Of a stretch of DNA of 64,000 nt, positions 39,456-49,152 are shown piece by piece. Under the pieces are notes generated by a model. The model did not search any database and was not told where the DNA came from. It saw only the letters and a list, made by a program, of their open reading frames with translations. Numbering within the stretch: position 1 is the first letter of the stretch; the number at the start of each line of letters is the position of its first letter. The DNA comes from Paenibacillus caseinilyticus (GTDB lineage: Bacteria > Bacillota > Bacilli > Paenibacillales > NBRC-103111). The stretch is taken from contig NZ_JAQAGY010000013.1 of assembly GCF_027533645.1 (NCBI RefSeq), positions 62,001 through 126,000 on the forward strand, in the 5' to 3' direction. A program made the translations under genes and the position numbers.

Positions 39456-40340
39456 TCATTCTTTCACCGAGCCGAGCGTGATGCCGTGAATGAAGAACCG
39501 CTGCAGAAACGGATACACGACCAGCACGGGAATCATGGCGATGAAGATTTTGGCCGCATTCAAGGTCTGGTTCGACAGCTCACTCATACGCTTGATCTGA
39601 TCCTCATTCATGGTCGTGGCGTCGATGATGACGACCAGCTGCTGGATATACGTCTGCAGCGGGTAATGCTCGGCCTTCGACATAAGCACCAGTCCGTTGA
39701 AGAATTCGTTCCAGTGATACACGATGCTGAACAGGGTCACGGTAGCGAGCACCGGCACGGCCAGGGGCACGAATACCTTCCAGAGCATGTACCACGGCCC
39801 GGCACCGTCGACCAGCGCCGCCTCCTCCAGCTCCTTCGGCAGATTGCGGAAGTAGTTCACGACGAGGATGACGTTGAACATCGGCACGCTGTTCCCGAGC
39901 ACCAGTCCCCAGATGCTGTTGATGAGCCCCAGCGACTTCACGGTCTGGTACCAGGGGATCAGCCCCCCGTTGAAGAGCATCGTGAACACGAGGGTCCACA
40001 TGAATACATTGCGCAGCGGAAAGTCCTTGGTCGTCTTCGACAACGGATACGCCATCAGCACAGTGACGATCAGGTTCAGCCCCGCTCCGAGCACCACCCG
40101 CTGGATCGAGATCCAGAAGGAGCCGAAGAATTTGGTATCGCCCATAATCTCCTTATAGGAGCCGAGATTGAATCCTACGGGCCACAGCCGGACCTCGCCC
40201 GCAGCCGCCGCTGCATTCGCACTGAGCGACACGGCCAGCGTATACCAGATCGGGAGCACACAGAGCAGCGCAGCCCCCGCCATCAGCACGACCAGTACGG
40301 CATCGAATACCCGGGAACCCCAAGTAGTTTCTTGAACCAT
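39456..40340 (-). CDS. Sugar ABC transporter permease, LplC/MalG-like
   Basis: 294 residues with six predicted membrane helices. The cytoplasmic EAA loop reads EEAALVDGAGPWYMLWKVFVPLA, the contact with the ATPase. The C-terminus ends in the typical FFIHGITLGSVKE, seen in LplC-type permeases. It pairs with the permease immediately upstream and the lipoprotein before that, forming an importer of an oligosaccharide or similar. No ATPase gene is present in the operon, so a shared MsmX-like ATPase encoded elsewhere is assumed. Last gene of the unit. Confidence 0.93.
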   Translation of the reverse strand: MVQETTWGSRVFDAVLVVLMAGAALLCVLPIWYTLAVSLSANAAAAAGEVRLWPVGFNLGSYKEIMGDTKFFGSFWISIQRVVLGAGLNLIVTVLMAYPLSKTTKDFPLRNVFMWTLVFTMLFNGGLIPWYQTVKSLGLINSIWGLVLGNSVPMFNVILVVNYFRNLPKELEEAALVDGAGPWYMLWKVFVPLAVPVLATVTLFSIVYHWNEFFNGLVLMSKAEHYPLQTYIQQLVVIIDATTMNEDQIKRMSELSNQTLNAAKIFIAMIPVLVVYPFLQRFFIHGITLGSVKE

Positions 40341-40383
40341 TACGGTCCCCCCTTTTCCTTCAAGATTGAACTGCAGGCCCTCT

Positions 40384-41274
40384 TCAGAATATCCGGTATC
40401 CCGCGAACCGGGAGGCGAGCAGATACGATACGGTGATCAGGATGAACGAGATCACAGACTTCAGCAGACCCGTGGCCGTTGCCAGACCGTACTGCAGATC
40501 GACGAGCCCTGTCCGGTACACCCAGGTGTCGATGATATCGCCGGTTGAATAGACGAGCGGATTATACAGGTTGAAAATCTGGTCGAAGCCCGCGTTGAGC
40601 ACGTTCCCCAGACTGAGCACCGCCAGCAGGATGATGGTGGTGACGATACCTGGGAGCGTCACGTTCAGCAGCCGCTGCCAGCGGGTCGCGCCGTCGATCG
40701 CCGCCGCTTCGTACAGCGACGGGTTAATGCCCGTCAGCGCCGCCAGGAAGATGATCGTGTTGAAGCCGAATTCCTTCCACACATCGCTCCCGACGATGAG
40801 CAGCGGGAACAGGTCGGCCCGCGCGAAGAACAGGATGGGCTCCGCCCCGAAGGCGGACAGCATCTGGTTCACCGGCCCTTTGTAGGCGAAGACATCGAGC
40901 AGGATGCCCGCCAGAATAACCCAGGACAGGAAGTGCGGCAGGTACACGATCGTCTGCACCCACCGCTTCAATACGGCAAGCCGCAGCTCGTGAAGCAGCA
41001 GCGAGAAGACGAGCGGGACGAACAGGTTGGCGATGATTTTCATAACGGCAATCACGATCGTATTGCGGAATACGAGGCCGCTGTCCCCAAGCGAGAACAT
41101 GTAGCGGAAGTTGTCCAGGCCGATCCAATCGGAATGCAAGATGCCGAGTCCCGGATTGTAGTCCTGAAAGGCGATGACAATGCCGAACATCGGCACGATG
41201 CTGAAGAGCGTAAGCCAGATCATGCCGGGCAGCAGCATCAGGTAATAATGCTTCACGAATCCTTTCGTTCTCAT
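40384..41274 (-). CDS. Sugar ABC transporter permease, LplB/MalF-like
   Basis: 296 residues from the ATG at 41274, with AAAGG about 8 nt upstream. Six predicted membrane helices. Typical opening HYYLMLLPGMIWLTLFSIVP, then MFGIVIAFQDYNP as in LplB/YtcP permeases, and an EAA loop around LYEAAAIDGATRWQRL. It lies between the binding lipoprotein and the second permease and forms the heterodimeric membrane pore with the latter. Confidence 0.93.
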   Translation of the reverse strand: MRTKGFVKHYYLMLLPGMIWLTLFSIVPMFGIVIAFQDYNPGLGILHSDWIGLDNFRYMFSLGDSGLVFRNTIVIAVMKIIANLFVPLVFSLLLHELRLAVLKRWVQTIVYLPHFLSWVILAGILLDVFAYKGPVNQMLSAFGAEPILFFARADLFPLLIVGSDVWKEFGFNTIIFLAALTGINPSLYEAAAIDGATRWQRLLNVTLPGIVTTIILLAVLSLGNVLNAGFDQIFNLYNPLVYSTGDIIDTWVYRTGLVDLQYGLATATGLLKSVISFILITVSYLLASRFAGYRIF

Positions 41275-41420
41275 TGGCAGAGCACCTTTCCACACGCTAG
41301 ATTCAGAGTTGCCGAAGCATCCCGGCAGGGATGCCCCGGCTGCACTATCAGTGTATTTCGTTTTTGACAGCGACCTTTATGCGAAGCATAACGGAGCGCA
41401 AAAACGAGAATACGAGCCCT

Positions 41421-43127
41421 CTATTTCGACGCTTCCTCGACTTCGGCGGTAATCTGGTCCCCGCCCTGCTTCTTCCAATTCGTCACGAACTGGTCGAAGG
41501 TATCGAGCGGCGCTGCGCCCATGATGATCTTCAGGAACGTCTCCTTCTCGAGCTTGTCGAGATTCGCCCAGCGGCTCTCCATCGTCTTCGTCTGGGAGTA
41601 CGTCACGCTGTAGGTCTTCTTGTACGGCTTCTCGAGCGCCGCCACACCGACGAAGGTCGAGTACATCCGTTTCCACACCCCGAGATCGGCCTCCGGCTTC
41701 CAGTACTGGATATCCACTTGATCGTACGGCTCGAGCTTCACCTTCTTGACGTTCTCGGCATCGGCCTTGAGCAGCTTGTAGCCCGGCAGGTCGAGCTCCT
41801 CCGGCTTCTTCGTGCCGGCGAGCACTTCTCGCAGCATCTTCAGGGTGACATCCATCTCATCCATCGGCGCGAACACGAGGCGCAGCGGATAGTTGGCGAT
41901 CGCCACTTTCACATCGAACTTCGATTCATCGCGCAGCAGCAGGTTGATCATCTTCATCGCCGCTTCCGGGTGCTCGTAGCCCTTACGGACGACGACGAAC
42001 TGGTTGGACGGGGTGCCCATGTGCGGCGTGAATTCGCCTGAGGCGTCCAGGGGCACCGCATAGGCCTGCCAGTTCGCCTTCGGGTCATTCTGGATCGCAT
42101 CCCCGAGCGGGCCGTACCCGCCCCACCACATGCCGAACCAGATGCCGGACTTGCCGCTCTTGATGAGCTCGGAGGCGTCCTTGCGCACGCTCATCTCCCT
42201 GTCGATCAGTCCCTTGGCATAGAGATCGCGGAGCTTCGCGAGCGCCTCCTTCGTCTCGGGCTGGATGGAGCCGTAGACCGGCTTGCCGTCCGCGCTCTTC
42301 AGCCAGAATCCCGGATAGGAGTGGAACGAGGAGAAGACCGGGTCGAAGCCGTAGTTATTATTGTTCGGCGTAATGAAATTCGCATGGATGAGCCCGCCGG
42401 ACTGCGGCCCCGTGATGCCGATCGTATCGGCCTTGCCGTTGCCGTCCGGATCCTGCTCGACGAACGCCTTGGCCGTCTTCTCCAGATCATCCAGCGTCTT
42501 CGGAACCGGCAGGCCGAGTTTGTCCAGCCAGTCCTTGCGGATCCACATCATATGCACCATATCCGACTCTGTAGTGACGTTCGGGATCGCCATCATCTTG
42601 CCGTTGAAGGTGACCGCCTTGGATGCGAGCCCCTTCGTCGATTCGATGATGCTCTTGACTGCCGGCGAGGCATACTGCGCGAATACATCCGTCAGGTCGG
42701 CCAGCTGGCCCGCCTTGACCATCTGGCGCAGCTGCGTGTCGTTGACGACCATCGTGTCCGGCAGATCGTTGCTCGCAATCGACAGGTTGACCTTCTGGTC
42801 GTAGTCCTTGCCCACGGCGGCCTGCCAGACGAGCTTCGAGTCGATGTTCAGGTGCTCCTTGACGTAGCGCGTGTACTGGTTGCTCTCCGGCGTATCGCCT
42901 GCCGGCAGGCTCTTGTCGGTAGGGTCGACGCTCTTGCCGATCGTGATCGTCAAGGGCTGTTCGTACTTGCCGAACGGATCGGCGGGAGCGGAACCGGACT
43001 TCTCTCTAGCATTCTTGGTCTCTGCCGGAGCGGCCGGCTGCTTCGCTTCGGGCGGCGCGCTGCAAGCAGTGACGGTGAGCAGTCCGGCTGCTGCCAGCAC
43101 GGGGAGGCCTTGTCGGATGATGCGCAT
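41421..43127 (-). CDS. Extracellular solute-binding lipoprotein, LplA-like
   Basis: 568 residues. Signal peptide with lipobox TVTAC and Cys22, so a surface lipoprotein. The size and motifs (VGKDYDQKVNLSIASNDLPD, MMWIRKDWLDKLGLPVPKTLDDL, FVEQDPDGNGKADTIGITG) are those of the large LplA-type family-1 binding proteins of Paenibacillus, which bind complex plant-polysaccharide oligosaccharides. It is followed by two permeases. The response regulator gene ends 256 bp upstream. The spacer contains a small hairpin (aaccagccc / gggctggat, near 43257) but no clear terminator. The ligand is unknown. Confidence 0.93.
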   Translation of the reverse strand: MRIIRQGLPVLAAAGLLTVTACSAPPEAKQPAAPAETKNAREKSGSAPADPFGKYEQPLTITIGKSVDPTDKSLPAGDTPESNQYTRYVKEHLNIDSKLVWQAAVGKDYDQKVNLSIASNDLPDTMVVNDTQLRQMVKAGQLADLTDVFAQYASPAVKSIIESTKGLASKAVTFNGKMMAIPNVTTESDMVHMMWIRKDWLDKLGLPVPKTLDDLEKTAKAFVEQDPDGNGKADTIGITGPQSGGLIHANFITPNNNNYGFDPVFSSFHSYPGFWLKSADGKPVYGSIQPETKEALAKLRDLYAKGLIDREMSVRKDASELIKSGKSGIWFGMWWGGYGPLGDAIQNDPKANWQAYAVPLDASGEFTPHMGTPSNQFVVVRKGYEHPEAAMKMINLLLRDESKFDVKVAIANYPLRLVFAPMDEMDVTLKMLREVLAGTKKPEELDLPGYKLLKADAENVKKVKLEPYDQVDIQYWKPEADLGVWKRMYSTFVGVAALEKPYKKTYSVTYSQTKTMESRWANLDKLEKETFLKIIMGAAPLDTFDQFVTNWKKQGGDQITAEVEEASK

Positions 43128-43383
43128 GAATACCCCTTCTTTCTATTCGATATGGTTTGGATTGCGTTCGGACTGCGTGTGGCGGTCTTGGGTTCCCCGC
43201 GAATGCGTTACGGCACCCGCCCTGTCTGTAAAGGCTTACAAACCTAGGGTACCATAACCAGCCCTTCGGGCTGGATGGCAAAGGGTCTTCGATTGGCGGG
43301 GAGTGATGTCCGCCGCTTCGGGGAATGCAGCCTTCGCTGACCCCGCGCACCGCCAACCGGCGGCCCCAGCCGCTTACACGCCG

Positions 43384-44880
43384 TCATTTGTCCCCCTTGC
43401 CCGGCGACACCTCTCCCCCCTCCCTCCGGGATAGGCGGTATTCGCTTGGCAGCAATCCGGTTACCTCGCGGAAGGTCCGGCGAAAATATTTCTCGTCGAG
43501 ATACCCTGTCTTCTCCGCGATCCACTGGACCGGTTTGTCCGTGTGGAGCAGATACTCCTCCGCCTTGGCCATCCGCGTCTTCCTCAAGTATTCGTTGAAA
43601 GTGCAGCCGACGATATTCCTGAAGCACTCGCTGAAATAGCTGCGGCTCATATGCACCCGCCGGGCCGCATCCTGCGCCGTCATCTCCCCGCCGAGCTCCT
43701 CGTGCAGCAGATGCACGCTCTTCATCACGGCTTCGACCACGCCCGCCGAGTAAGCGGACCTGCCCATTGCCTGCCGGACTTCGGCGCTCGTATCATCCAG
43801 CCACTGCAGCCCTTGATACCGGTACACCATCGCGGCAGGCGGCCGGATCTCGACGCCTGCCACCTCATGGTAGAACCGGTTCCAAGAGGCGGCCAGCGTA
43901 TAGAGCAGGGCATACAGCTCCGCGGGCGGGATCCGGGTCTGCGCCAGCCGCTCCTTCAAGGCACCGCAGAGGGCGGGGCTGTGGATCCATTCGGGCGAGA
44001 GCCAAGATGCAGCCGGGAGACCGCTTCCCGCTGCCTCAGGCGCTTCGGGGCCGGAGGCCATCCATCCGGCGGGGGAGAACACGCCGAGACGCCCGTCCTC
44101 ACGCATGTCGTAGAACAGGCTGCGGTCCTTATACTCCCGCAGCGCACGCTGAAGCTGGCCGGCACTGCACTCCCGCAGGCCGGACAGCTCGAGCAGCGCC
44201 CAACCGGGCGCGGGGAAGGGAATGTCTTCATTGCGGTTACGGGTCCGGTCCATAGGGAAGCCCAAGCGCAGCATCCCATCCGTCCGGCCACTCCGCGACT
44301 CGTGCTCCCCTTCGGCCGGCAGCCACACCCACAGCCCCCGCTCGATCTCCTGCAGCGCAGGCTGCAGCTTCTCCGGAAGCAGCTCCCGCAGCCACCCCGC
44401 GTCCGCATCCGGCAGCAGGGTCACGAAGGCGGCTCCCCGGTCCGGCCTCAGCGCTTCCTCTGTCCCCGGTGAGGCAATGCCCTCCTTCCCGCTCCCGTGC
44501 CGTTCGCCGATCCGCCCGGCGATACGCCTCAGCACTTCATCGAAGCGTTCCGTTTCGAGCTGAACCTTCGCTATGTAATCGATGGCGCCGAGGCGGAGCG
44601 CCTCCTGGATATATTCGAAATCCTGATGCAGCGTAAGCACGGCGATATGGACGTCGATGCCCCTTTTCCGCACCTCGCGGATGAGCTCGATGCCCGTCAT
44701 CACGGGCATCGCCAGATCGGTGAGGAGCAGATCGACAGGATGCGCCTCCATGAATTCGAGCGCCTTCAGTCCCTGTGAAGCTTCCCCGACCACTTCCATC
44801 CCGCATGCCTCCCAAGGCATAGCGGAGATCAATCCCTTGCGCACCAGCTTGTCATCGTCAACGACCAGTACACGAATCAC
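43384..44880 (-). CDS. AraC-type response regulator, YesN-like
   Basis: 498 residues. N-terminal receiver with Asp8-Asp10 and phospho-acceptor Asp55 (LLLTDLAMP). A long middle region (about 130-380) has no recognisable domain. The C-terminal AraC/XylS DNA-binding domain has two helix-turn-helix units (MTAQDAARRVHMSRSYFSECF and WIAEKTGYLDEKYFRRTF). Its ATG overlaps the kinase stop as ATGA. By analogy with YesMN-type pairs it activates the adjacent sugar transporter at 39456-43127 when its sugar is sensed. The conserved receiver Lys is present (DYIAKVQ), with Val where Pro usually follows. Confidence 0.93.
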   Translation of the reverse strand: MIRVLVVDDDKLVRKGLISAMPWEACGMEVVGEASQGLKALEFMEAHPVDLLLTDLAMPVMTGIELIREVRKRGIDVHIAVLTLHQDFEYIQEALRLGAIDYIAKVQLETERFDEVLRRIAGRIGERHGSGKEGIASPGTEEALRPDRGAAFVTLLPDADAGWLRELLPEKLQPALQEIERGLWVWLPAEGEHESRSGRTDGMLRLGFPMDRTRNRNEDIPFPAPGWALLELSGLRECSAGQLQRALREYKDRSLFYDMREDGRLGVFSPAGWMASGPEAPEAAGSGLPAASWLSPEWIHSPALCGALKERLAQTRIPPAELYALLYTLAASWNRFYHEVAGVEIRPPAAMVYRYQGLQWLDDTSAEVRQAMGRSAYSAGVVEAVMKSVHLLHEELGGEMTAQDAARRVHMSRSYFSECFRNIVGCTFNEYLRKTRMAKAEEYLLHTDKPVQWIAEKTGYLDEKYFRRTFREVTGLLPSEYRLSRREGGEVSPGKGDK

Positions 44881-46655
44881 AGCTCTTCCTCCTCTGTCAG
44901 CGGCAGCTTCAGCTCCATGCGCGTCCCGTGCCCCGGCCGGCTTAGGATCGCAAGCTCCGCCCGCACACCGTAATGGATGGCCATCATCCGTTTGACATAG
45001 TTCATGCCGATCCCCATGCCTACCCTCCGCTCTTCGGGCGGACGCTCCTCCAGGAGCCGGCTCACTTCTTCCTCCGGCATGCCCGCCCCGTTGTCCTGCA
45101 CGGTAATCCGCACGAAGCTCCCCTCCTGCCGGACCTCCACATCGATCCGTCCCTCATCCTCCAGACCGTGGTACAGCGCGTTCTCGACCAGCGGCTGCAG
45201 CAGGAACCGGGGGATCGGCGTGTCCAGCACCCCCTCCTCCGCTTCGATAGCCACTTGGAACTGGAAGTCGTACCGGACCTCCTGCAGGGTCAAATACTGA
45301 TGGAGCGCATCGAGCTCCTCCCGGATGGTCGCCTCCTGCCCTAACTTGCCCAGGTTATAATAAAGAAGCTTGTTCAGCGACTGCACGAGCCGGTCGATCT
45401 CTGTCTGCCCGCTCATCACCGCGAGCCATCGAATCGTATCCAGCGTGTTCATCAAAAAATGCGGATTGATCTGGTACAGCAGCTTCTCCACCTCGAGATC
45501 CGCCCGCCGCTTCTCCTTCAGCTCCACCTCCGCGAACAGACTCCAGATCTGTCCCCGCATCTCCCGGAAGCGGTGCAGCAGATCATCGAATTCGGGGATA
45601 TGAGTAGGCCGCAGGGGCCATGCCGGTAGCGGCTCATCCGACTGCGGGCTGCCTTTTTGAAGCGTCATGCCCTTGATCTCCCGGTGGAAGGTGCCGAGCG
45701 GTCTGTACACCATGGACCACAGGAGCCAGCCCAGCAGCAGCGAGATGCACAGGAAGAGCAGCGAAGCCAGCAGCACTTGGGCCCACCACCGGTTCATCTC
45801 CCGGTTATAGTCGGCCGCAGGAATGACGGAGAGCACGCTCCAGCCCTGGCTGCTCCTCTCCCGGAACCAGTAATGGTCCGCATCCAGCCCGGCTGTTCCC
45901 TCCTCCGTGAAGCCGGGAAATAACGTATCCACCGGAAATGCGGACGGAATGTGGCTGTAGGCGATGCGGCCTTCGCCATCCACGATGAGATGGGATACCC
46001 TCCCGCCGAACCCTTCGCCCAGGATGCCGCTCGCCAGTTTGAAGCCGGACTCGATATAGACGTAGACATCCTCGCGCTCGGGCAGCTCCACCCGGCGCAG
46101 AGCCGACAGCACGACCTGGTTGTCGAACCGGTTGCTGCTCGGGTGCGGACCATAATAGGAGATGCCGTTGTAGTGTCCGAGCAGCGGCGCCTTCTCCGGC
46201 GCGAAACCGTCCTTCACCCCCATGTTCTCGAATGCGGTGGTCCCCTCCCTCTGAAAATAATACAGGGTGAGGCCGATATTCGGATTCGTGAAGGTAATCA
46301 AGCTGAGCTCGTTCTTCACCTCATCCGTGAGCCGGGAACGCTCATAAGGCTCCTGTGCCTCCAGCAGCTGGTCCAGCTTCCGTCCGACAGATCCTTCGAA
46401 CGCCAGCTGCTGGGAGACGTGGTTCAGGTTGCTGAGGGTGTTCTCCAGCGACTGCTCCACCCCTTTCAGGTTGCTGACGATCCCCGTCTGGATCTTGTTC
46501 TGCATCATGGAGTAAATAGTAGAGTAAGAGATGGCTCCGATGCTGAGAAAGGGAATCAGGGAGCTGCACAGGAACAGGATCATCATCCGCCCCTTCAGGG
46601 GAAGCCCTTTCCGCTGCCGGGCCCCCTTCCGTCTAATCCGTACCCGATGACCCAT
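44877..46655 (-). CDS. Membrane sensor histidine kinase, YesM-like (5TM-free, dCache/HAMP type)
   Basis: 592 residues. A membrane helix near 22-45, an extracellular sensor domain of about 250 residues, a second helix near 290-315, a HAMP-like segment, then the HisKA-like histidine in YQINPHFLMNTLD (near 399) and a HATPase domain with the N-box PLVENALYHG, DNGAGM, and GIGMNYVKRMM. This is the YesM/LytS-type kinase family. Ribosome site GGAAGGGAG precedes the ATG at 46655. It is translationally coupled to the response regulator. The sensor domain suggests direct sugar or cell-wall-fragment sensing; the ligand is unknown. Confidence 0.93.
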   Translation of the reverse strand: MGHRVRIRRKGARQRKGLPLKGRMMILFLCSSLIPFLSIGAISYSTIYSMMQNKIQTGIVSNLKGVEQSLENTLSNLNHVSQQLAFEGSVGRKLDQLLEAQEPYERSRLTDEVKNELSLITFTNPNIGLTLYYFQREGTTAFENMGVKDGFAPEKAPLLGHYNGISYYGPHPSSNRFDNQVVLSALRRVELPEREDVYVYIESGFKLASGILGEGFGGRVSHLIVDGEGRIAYSHIPSAFPVDTLFPGFTEEGTAGLDADHYWFRERSSQGWSVLSVIPAADYNREMNRWWAQVLLASLLFLCISLLLGWLLWSMVYRPLGTFHREIKGMTLQKGSPQSDEPLPAWPLRPTHIPEFDDLLHRFREMRGQIWSLFAEVELKEKRRADLEVEKLLYQINPHFLMNTLDTIRWLAVMSGQTEIDRLVQSLNKLLYYNLGKLGQEATIREELDALHQYLTLQEVRYDFQFQVAIEAEEGVLDTPIPRFLLQPLVENALYHGLEDEGRIDVEVRQEGSFVRITVQDNGAGMPEEEVSRLLEERPPEERRVGMGIGMNYVKRMMAIHYGVRAELAILSRPGHGTRMELKLPLTEEEEL

Positions 46656-46691
46656 GGACCGCTCCCTTCCTCTTCAAGAATGCTGTAACTT

Positions 46692-47366
46692 TCACTTCGG
46701 ATTCCTACCTTCATCGGATCCTCCGCTGCCCGGCACGAGCTGCGCATCATAGTATTCCAGCCACCGGTTCTTGAGTAACGCATGGCCAGCCGCTGTCGGA
46801 TGAATCCCGTCCCACAGCCAAAAAGCCGCGGGCGCCAGCTCGCAGGCATCGGTGAAGCTTTGCTGCAGCGGAATATACCCCAGGCTGTACTCCTCCGCCA
46901 GCTTCCGGAGTTCTTCCTGCTTGCGCTTCATCTGTGTATCCCAGACCTGCCACTCCAGTGCCGCACGTCCTGCCGGAAGCAGGAACGGTTCACAGATCAC
47001 CAGCGTGGAGTCAGGAAGGAACTCTCCCGTATCCTCGATCAGCCGGCGGCAGGTTCGCCCGAACCGGTCCGGCCCTCCGTCCCGTCCCCGGCTGACCTGG
47101 GCGCCGGCATCATTGACGCCGACGAGGAGGGAGATGAGGTCCGGCTGCAGCAAGAGGGCATCCTCCTCCCAGCGGGCGTACAGATCGGCTGCGCGATTGC
47201 CGCTTACACCCCGGTTGATCATATGCGGAGCGCGGGCCGGTGTACGCAAGCCAAGCTCCGCAGCAATCAGATAGACATATCCGTGACCCAGGATATGATT
47301 CAAGTCCTCACTGCGGCCGCGGCCGCCGTCGGTAATCGAATCGCCTTGAAACAATACCGTTCTCAT
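46692..47366 (-). CDS. SGNH/GDSL-family hydrolase, probable carbohydrate esterase
   Basis: 224 residues. All four SGNH blocks are visible: GDSITDGG (Ser10), INRGVSGN, LLVGVNDAG and DGIHPTAAGH (catalytic Asp and His). There is no signal peptide, so it acts in the cytoplasm, perhaps removing acetyl groups from imported oligosaccharides, as in CE12/CE3-like rhamnogalacturonan acetylesterases; the exact ester is unknown. It lies between the permeases of the second sugar system (61 nt upstream) and the kinase of the first (36 nt downstream), all on one strand, so it may be read with either. Confidence 0.92.
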   Translation of the reverse strand: MRTVLFQGDSITDGGRGRSEDLNHILGHGYVYLIAAELGLRTPARAPHMINRGVSGNRAADLYARWEEDALLLQPDLISLLVGVNDAGAQVSRGRDGGPDRFGRTCRRLIEDTGEFLPDSTLVICEPFLLPAGRAALEWQVWDTQMKRKQEELRKLAEEYSLGYIPLQQSFTDACELAPAAFWLWDGIHPTAAGHALLKNRWLEYYDAQLVPGSGGSDEGRNPK

Positions 47367-47426
47367 TCGGCACTCATCCTCTCCTTCTTGTTCCTTTACG
47401 TTATCGCTGTCCCGAGCCGCGCCCTT

Positions 47427-48257
47427 CTACCCTTTGATGGCTCCGGCCGTCATGCCGCTGACAATATACTTCTGCGCGAGGAGATACAGGATCAGCACCG
47501 GCAAGGAGGTCAGGGTCAGATCGGCGAATACCAGATTCCAGTCCCGGCTGAATTTGCCGTAGAAGTTATACACCGACAGAGGCATGGTCCAGTTGGAGCT
47601 GTCGGTCAAGAAGTAGATCGGAATCGTAATATCGTTCCAGACGGACATGAATACCATAATCGCCACCGTGGCATTGACCGGCACGATCAACGGGAAGATG
47701 ACCCGCAGGTACACATCGAACATGTTCGCCCCTTCCAGGAAGGCCACCTCATCCAGCGCTCTCGGGATCGACTTCATGAATCCCGCGTACAGGAAGACGC
47801 TGAAGGCACTGTTCATCGCCGTGTAGATCAAGATCGCGCTGGTGATCGTCCCGTACAGGCCCAGCCACTGGACCACCCGGATCGTGGTAATGATCGAGAC
47901 GGGCGCGATGAGTCCCATGAAGAAGAACAGGTAGATGAGATGGGCGAGCCGCGTATCCCGGCGCACGATCACGAGCGCGGCTGCAGAGGTCGTGATGATG
48001 TTGAGCAGCGAAGACACGCCCGAGATCAGCATGCCGTTCCAGAAGGCGCGGAGCAGTCCCCCTTGTTCAATCACTTCCAAGTAATTGGAGAACATCCATT
48101 GACGCGGCAGCCGCAAGGAGAAGTCCAGCACCTCCGCGCTGGTCTTGAAGGAGCCGAGCAGCATAATCAGCAGCGGGGCAATGATCGTGAACGCCAGAAG
48201 GAGCAGGACCGCTTCCACCGTAACCGTTCTCCAATCCATTTTACGAAAAGACCTCAT
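47427..48257 (-). CDS. Sugar ABC transporter permease, MalG-like (second system)
   Basis: 276 residues, six predicted membrane helices. EAA loop at LDEVAFLEGANMFDVYLRVIFPL. C-terminus AQKYIVSGMTAGAIKG is the standard end of MalG/AraQ-type permeases. Its ATG shares one base with the stop of the preceding permease (TAATG), so the two are coupled. Together with the lipoprotein at 49153-50499 they form a CUT1-type importer without a local ATPase gene. Confidence 0.94.
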   Translation of the reverse strand: MRSFRKMDWRTVTVEAVLLLLAFTIIAPLLIMLLGSFKTSAEVLDFSLRLPRQWMFSNYLEVIEQGGLLRAFWNGMLISGVSSLLNIITTSAAALVIVRRDTRLAHLIYLFFFMGLIAPVSIITTIRVVQWLGLYGTITSAILIYTAMNSAFSVFLYAGFMKSIPRALDEVAFLEGANMFDVYLRVIFPLIVPVNATVAIMVFMSVWNDITIPIYFLTDSSNWTMPLSVYNFYGKFSRDWNLVFADLTLTSLPVLILYLLAQKYIVSGMTAGAIKG

Positions 48258-49129
48258 TATTCCTGCACCTCCCTGCGGCGCATATAGAGGAGCAGCGGAA
48301 TGGATATCAGAGTCACGGTCACGAACAGCAAGGTATTCACGGCCGTTCCCAGCCCCCAGTTCCCTTCCCCGAACGCTCTCAAGATTATGGTCCCGATGAC
48401 CTGGGAGGCGTTGCCCGGTCCCCCGCCGGTCAGGACGAAGACCTCCGAGAATACCTTCAGGCCTCCGATCAGGGTCAGCATGACATTGATATTAATCGCC
48501 GGCCACAGCAGCGGGAGCGTGATGTGGAGGAAGCTCTTCCAGCTCCCCGCCCCGTCGATCCGCGCCGCTTCGTAATAGTCCTTCGGGATCGACTGCAGCC
48601 CCGCCAAATAAATAGCCATCTGAAAGCCGGTATACTGCCAGATTGACAATCCGCTGATCGTCAGCATGATGACGGAGGGGTCGGTCAGCCAGGCCATCTG
48701 CAGAAAGCCAAGACCCGCGCCATCCAGCATCTGATTGAGGAGCCCCTCCGAACGGAGCAGCGGGGTGAACAAGAGAGAGATGACGAGCACACTGATGATC
48801 GACGGCGCATAGAACACCGCCCGCAGCCCGCTCTTCATCTTCAGGTTCATATTCAGCGCTACGGCCAGCAGAACCGCCAGCACATTCTTGCCGATCACGG
48901 TGACTACGGCGAATATCAGGGTATTCTCCATCGCCAGAAGCAGCGTCTCATCCGAAAAGATGCGCACGAAATTATCCAGCCCGTTCCACTGCACCTCCTC
49001 AGAGTCGAGACGCCAATCGGTGAAGGAATAGAATAGTCCGATGACGGTGGGCAGTACATAGAAGACCACATACAGCAGAAGAGCCGGCAGCAGCAGATAA
49101 TAGGAATACAGCCGTTTGGTAATGCCCAT
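48257..49129 (-). CDS. Sugar ABC transporter permease, MalF-like (second system)
   Basis: 290 residues, six predicted membrane helices. Opening YYLLLPALLLYVVFYVLPTV, FYSFTDWRLD and the EAA loop YYEAARIDGAGSWKSFLHITLPL are typical of MalF/UgpA-type permeases. It starts 23 nt after the binding-protein gene. Confidence 0.94.
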   Translation of the reverse strand: MGITKRLYSYYLLLPALLLYVVFYVLPTVIGLFYSFTDWRLDSEEVQWNGLDNFVRIFSDETLLLAMENTLIFAVVTVIGKNVLAVLLAVALNMNLKMKSGLRAVFYAPSIISVLVISLLFTPLLRSEGLLNQMLDGAGLGFLQMAWLTDPSVIMLTISGLSIWQYTGFQMAIYLAGLQSIPKDYYEAARIDGAGSWKSFLHITLPLLWPAININVMLTLIGGLKVFSEVFVLTGGGPGNASQVIGTIILRAFGEGNWGLGTAVNTLLFVTVTLISIPLLLYMRRREVQE

Positions 49130-49152
49130 GGGATCACACTCCCTGTCTCAAC

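Noticed and set aside
43250-43285. Terminator after the first YesN-like regulator
   Set aside because: The hairpin (aaccagccc / gggctggat) lacks a T-run on the minus strand and is not placed at the regulator's stop; it may be only a leader hairpin of the binding-protein gene.
46782-48287. 501-codon plus-strand open frame opposite the SGNH and permease genes
   Set aside because: The minus-strand genes have clear motifs and start signals; the opposite frame is Arg/Gln/His-rich low-complexity shadow sequence.
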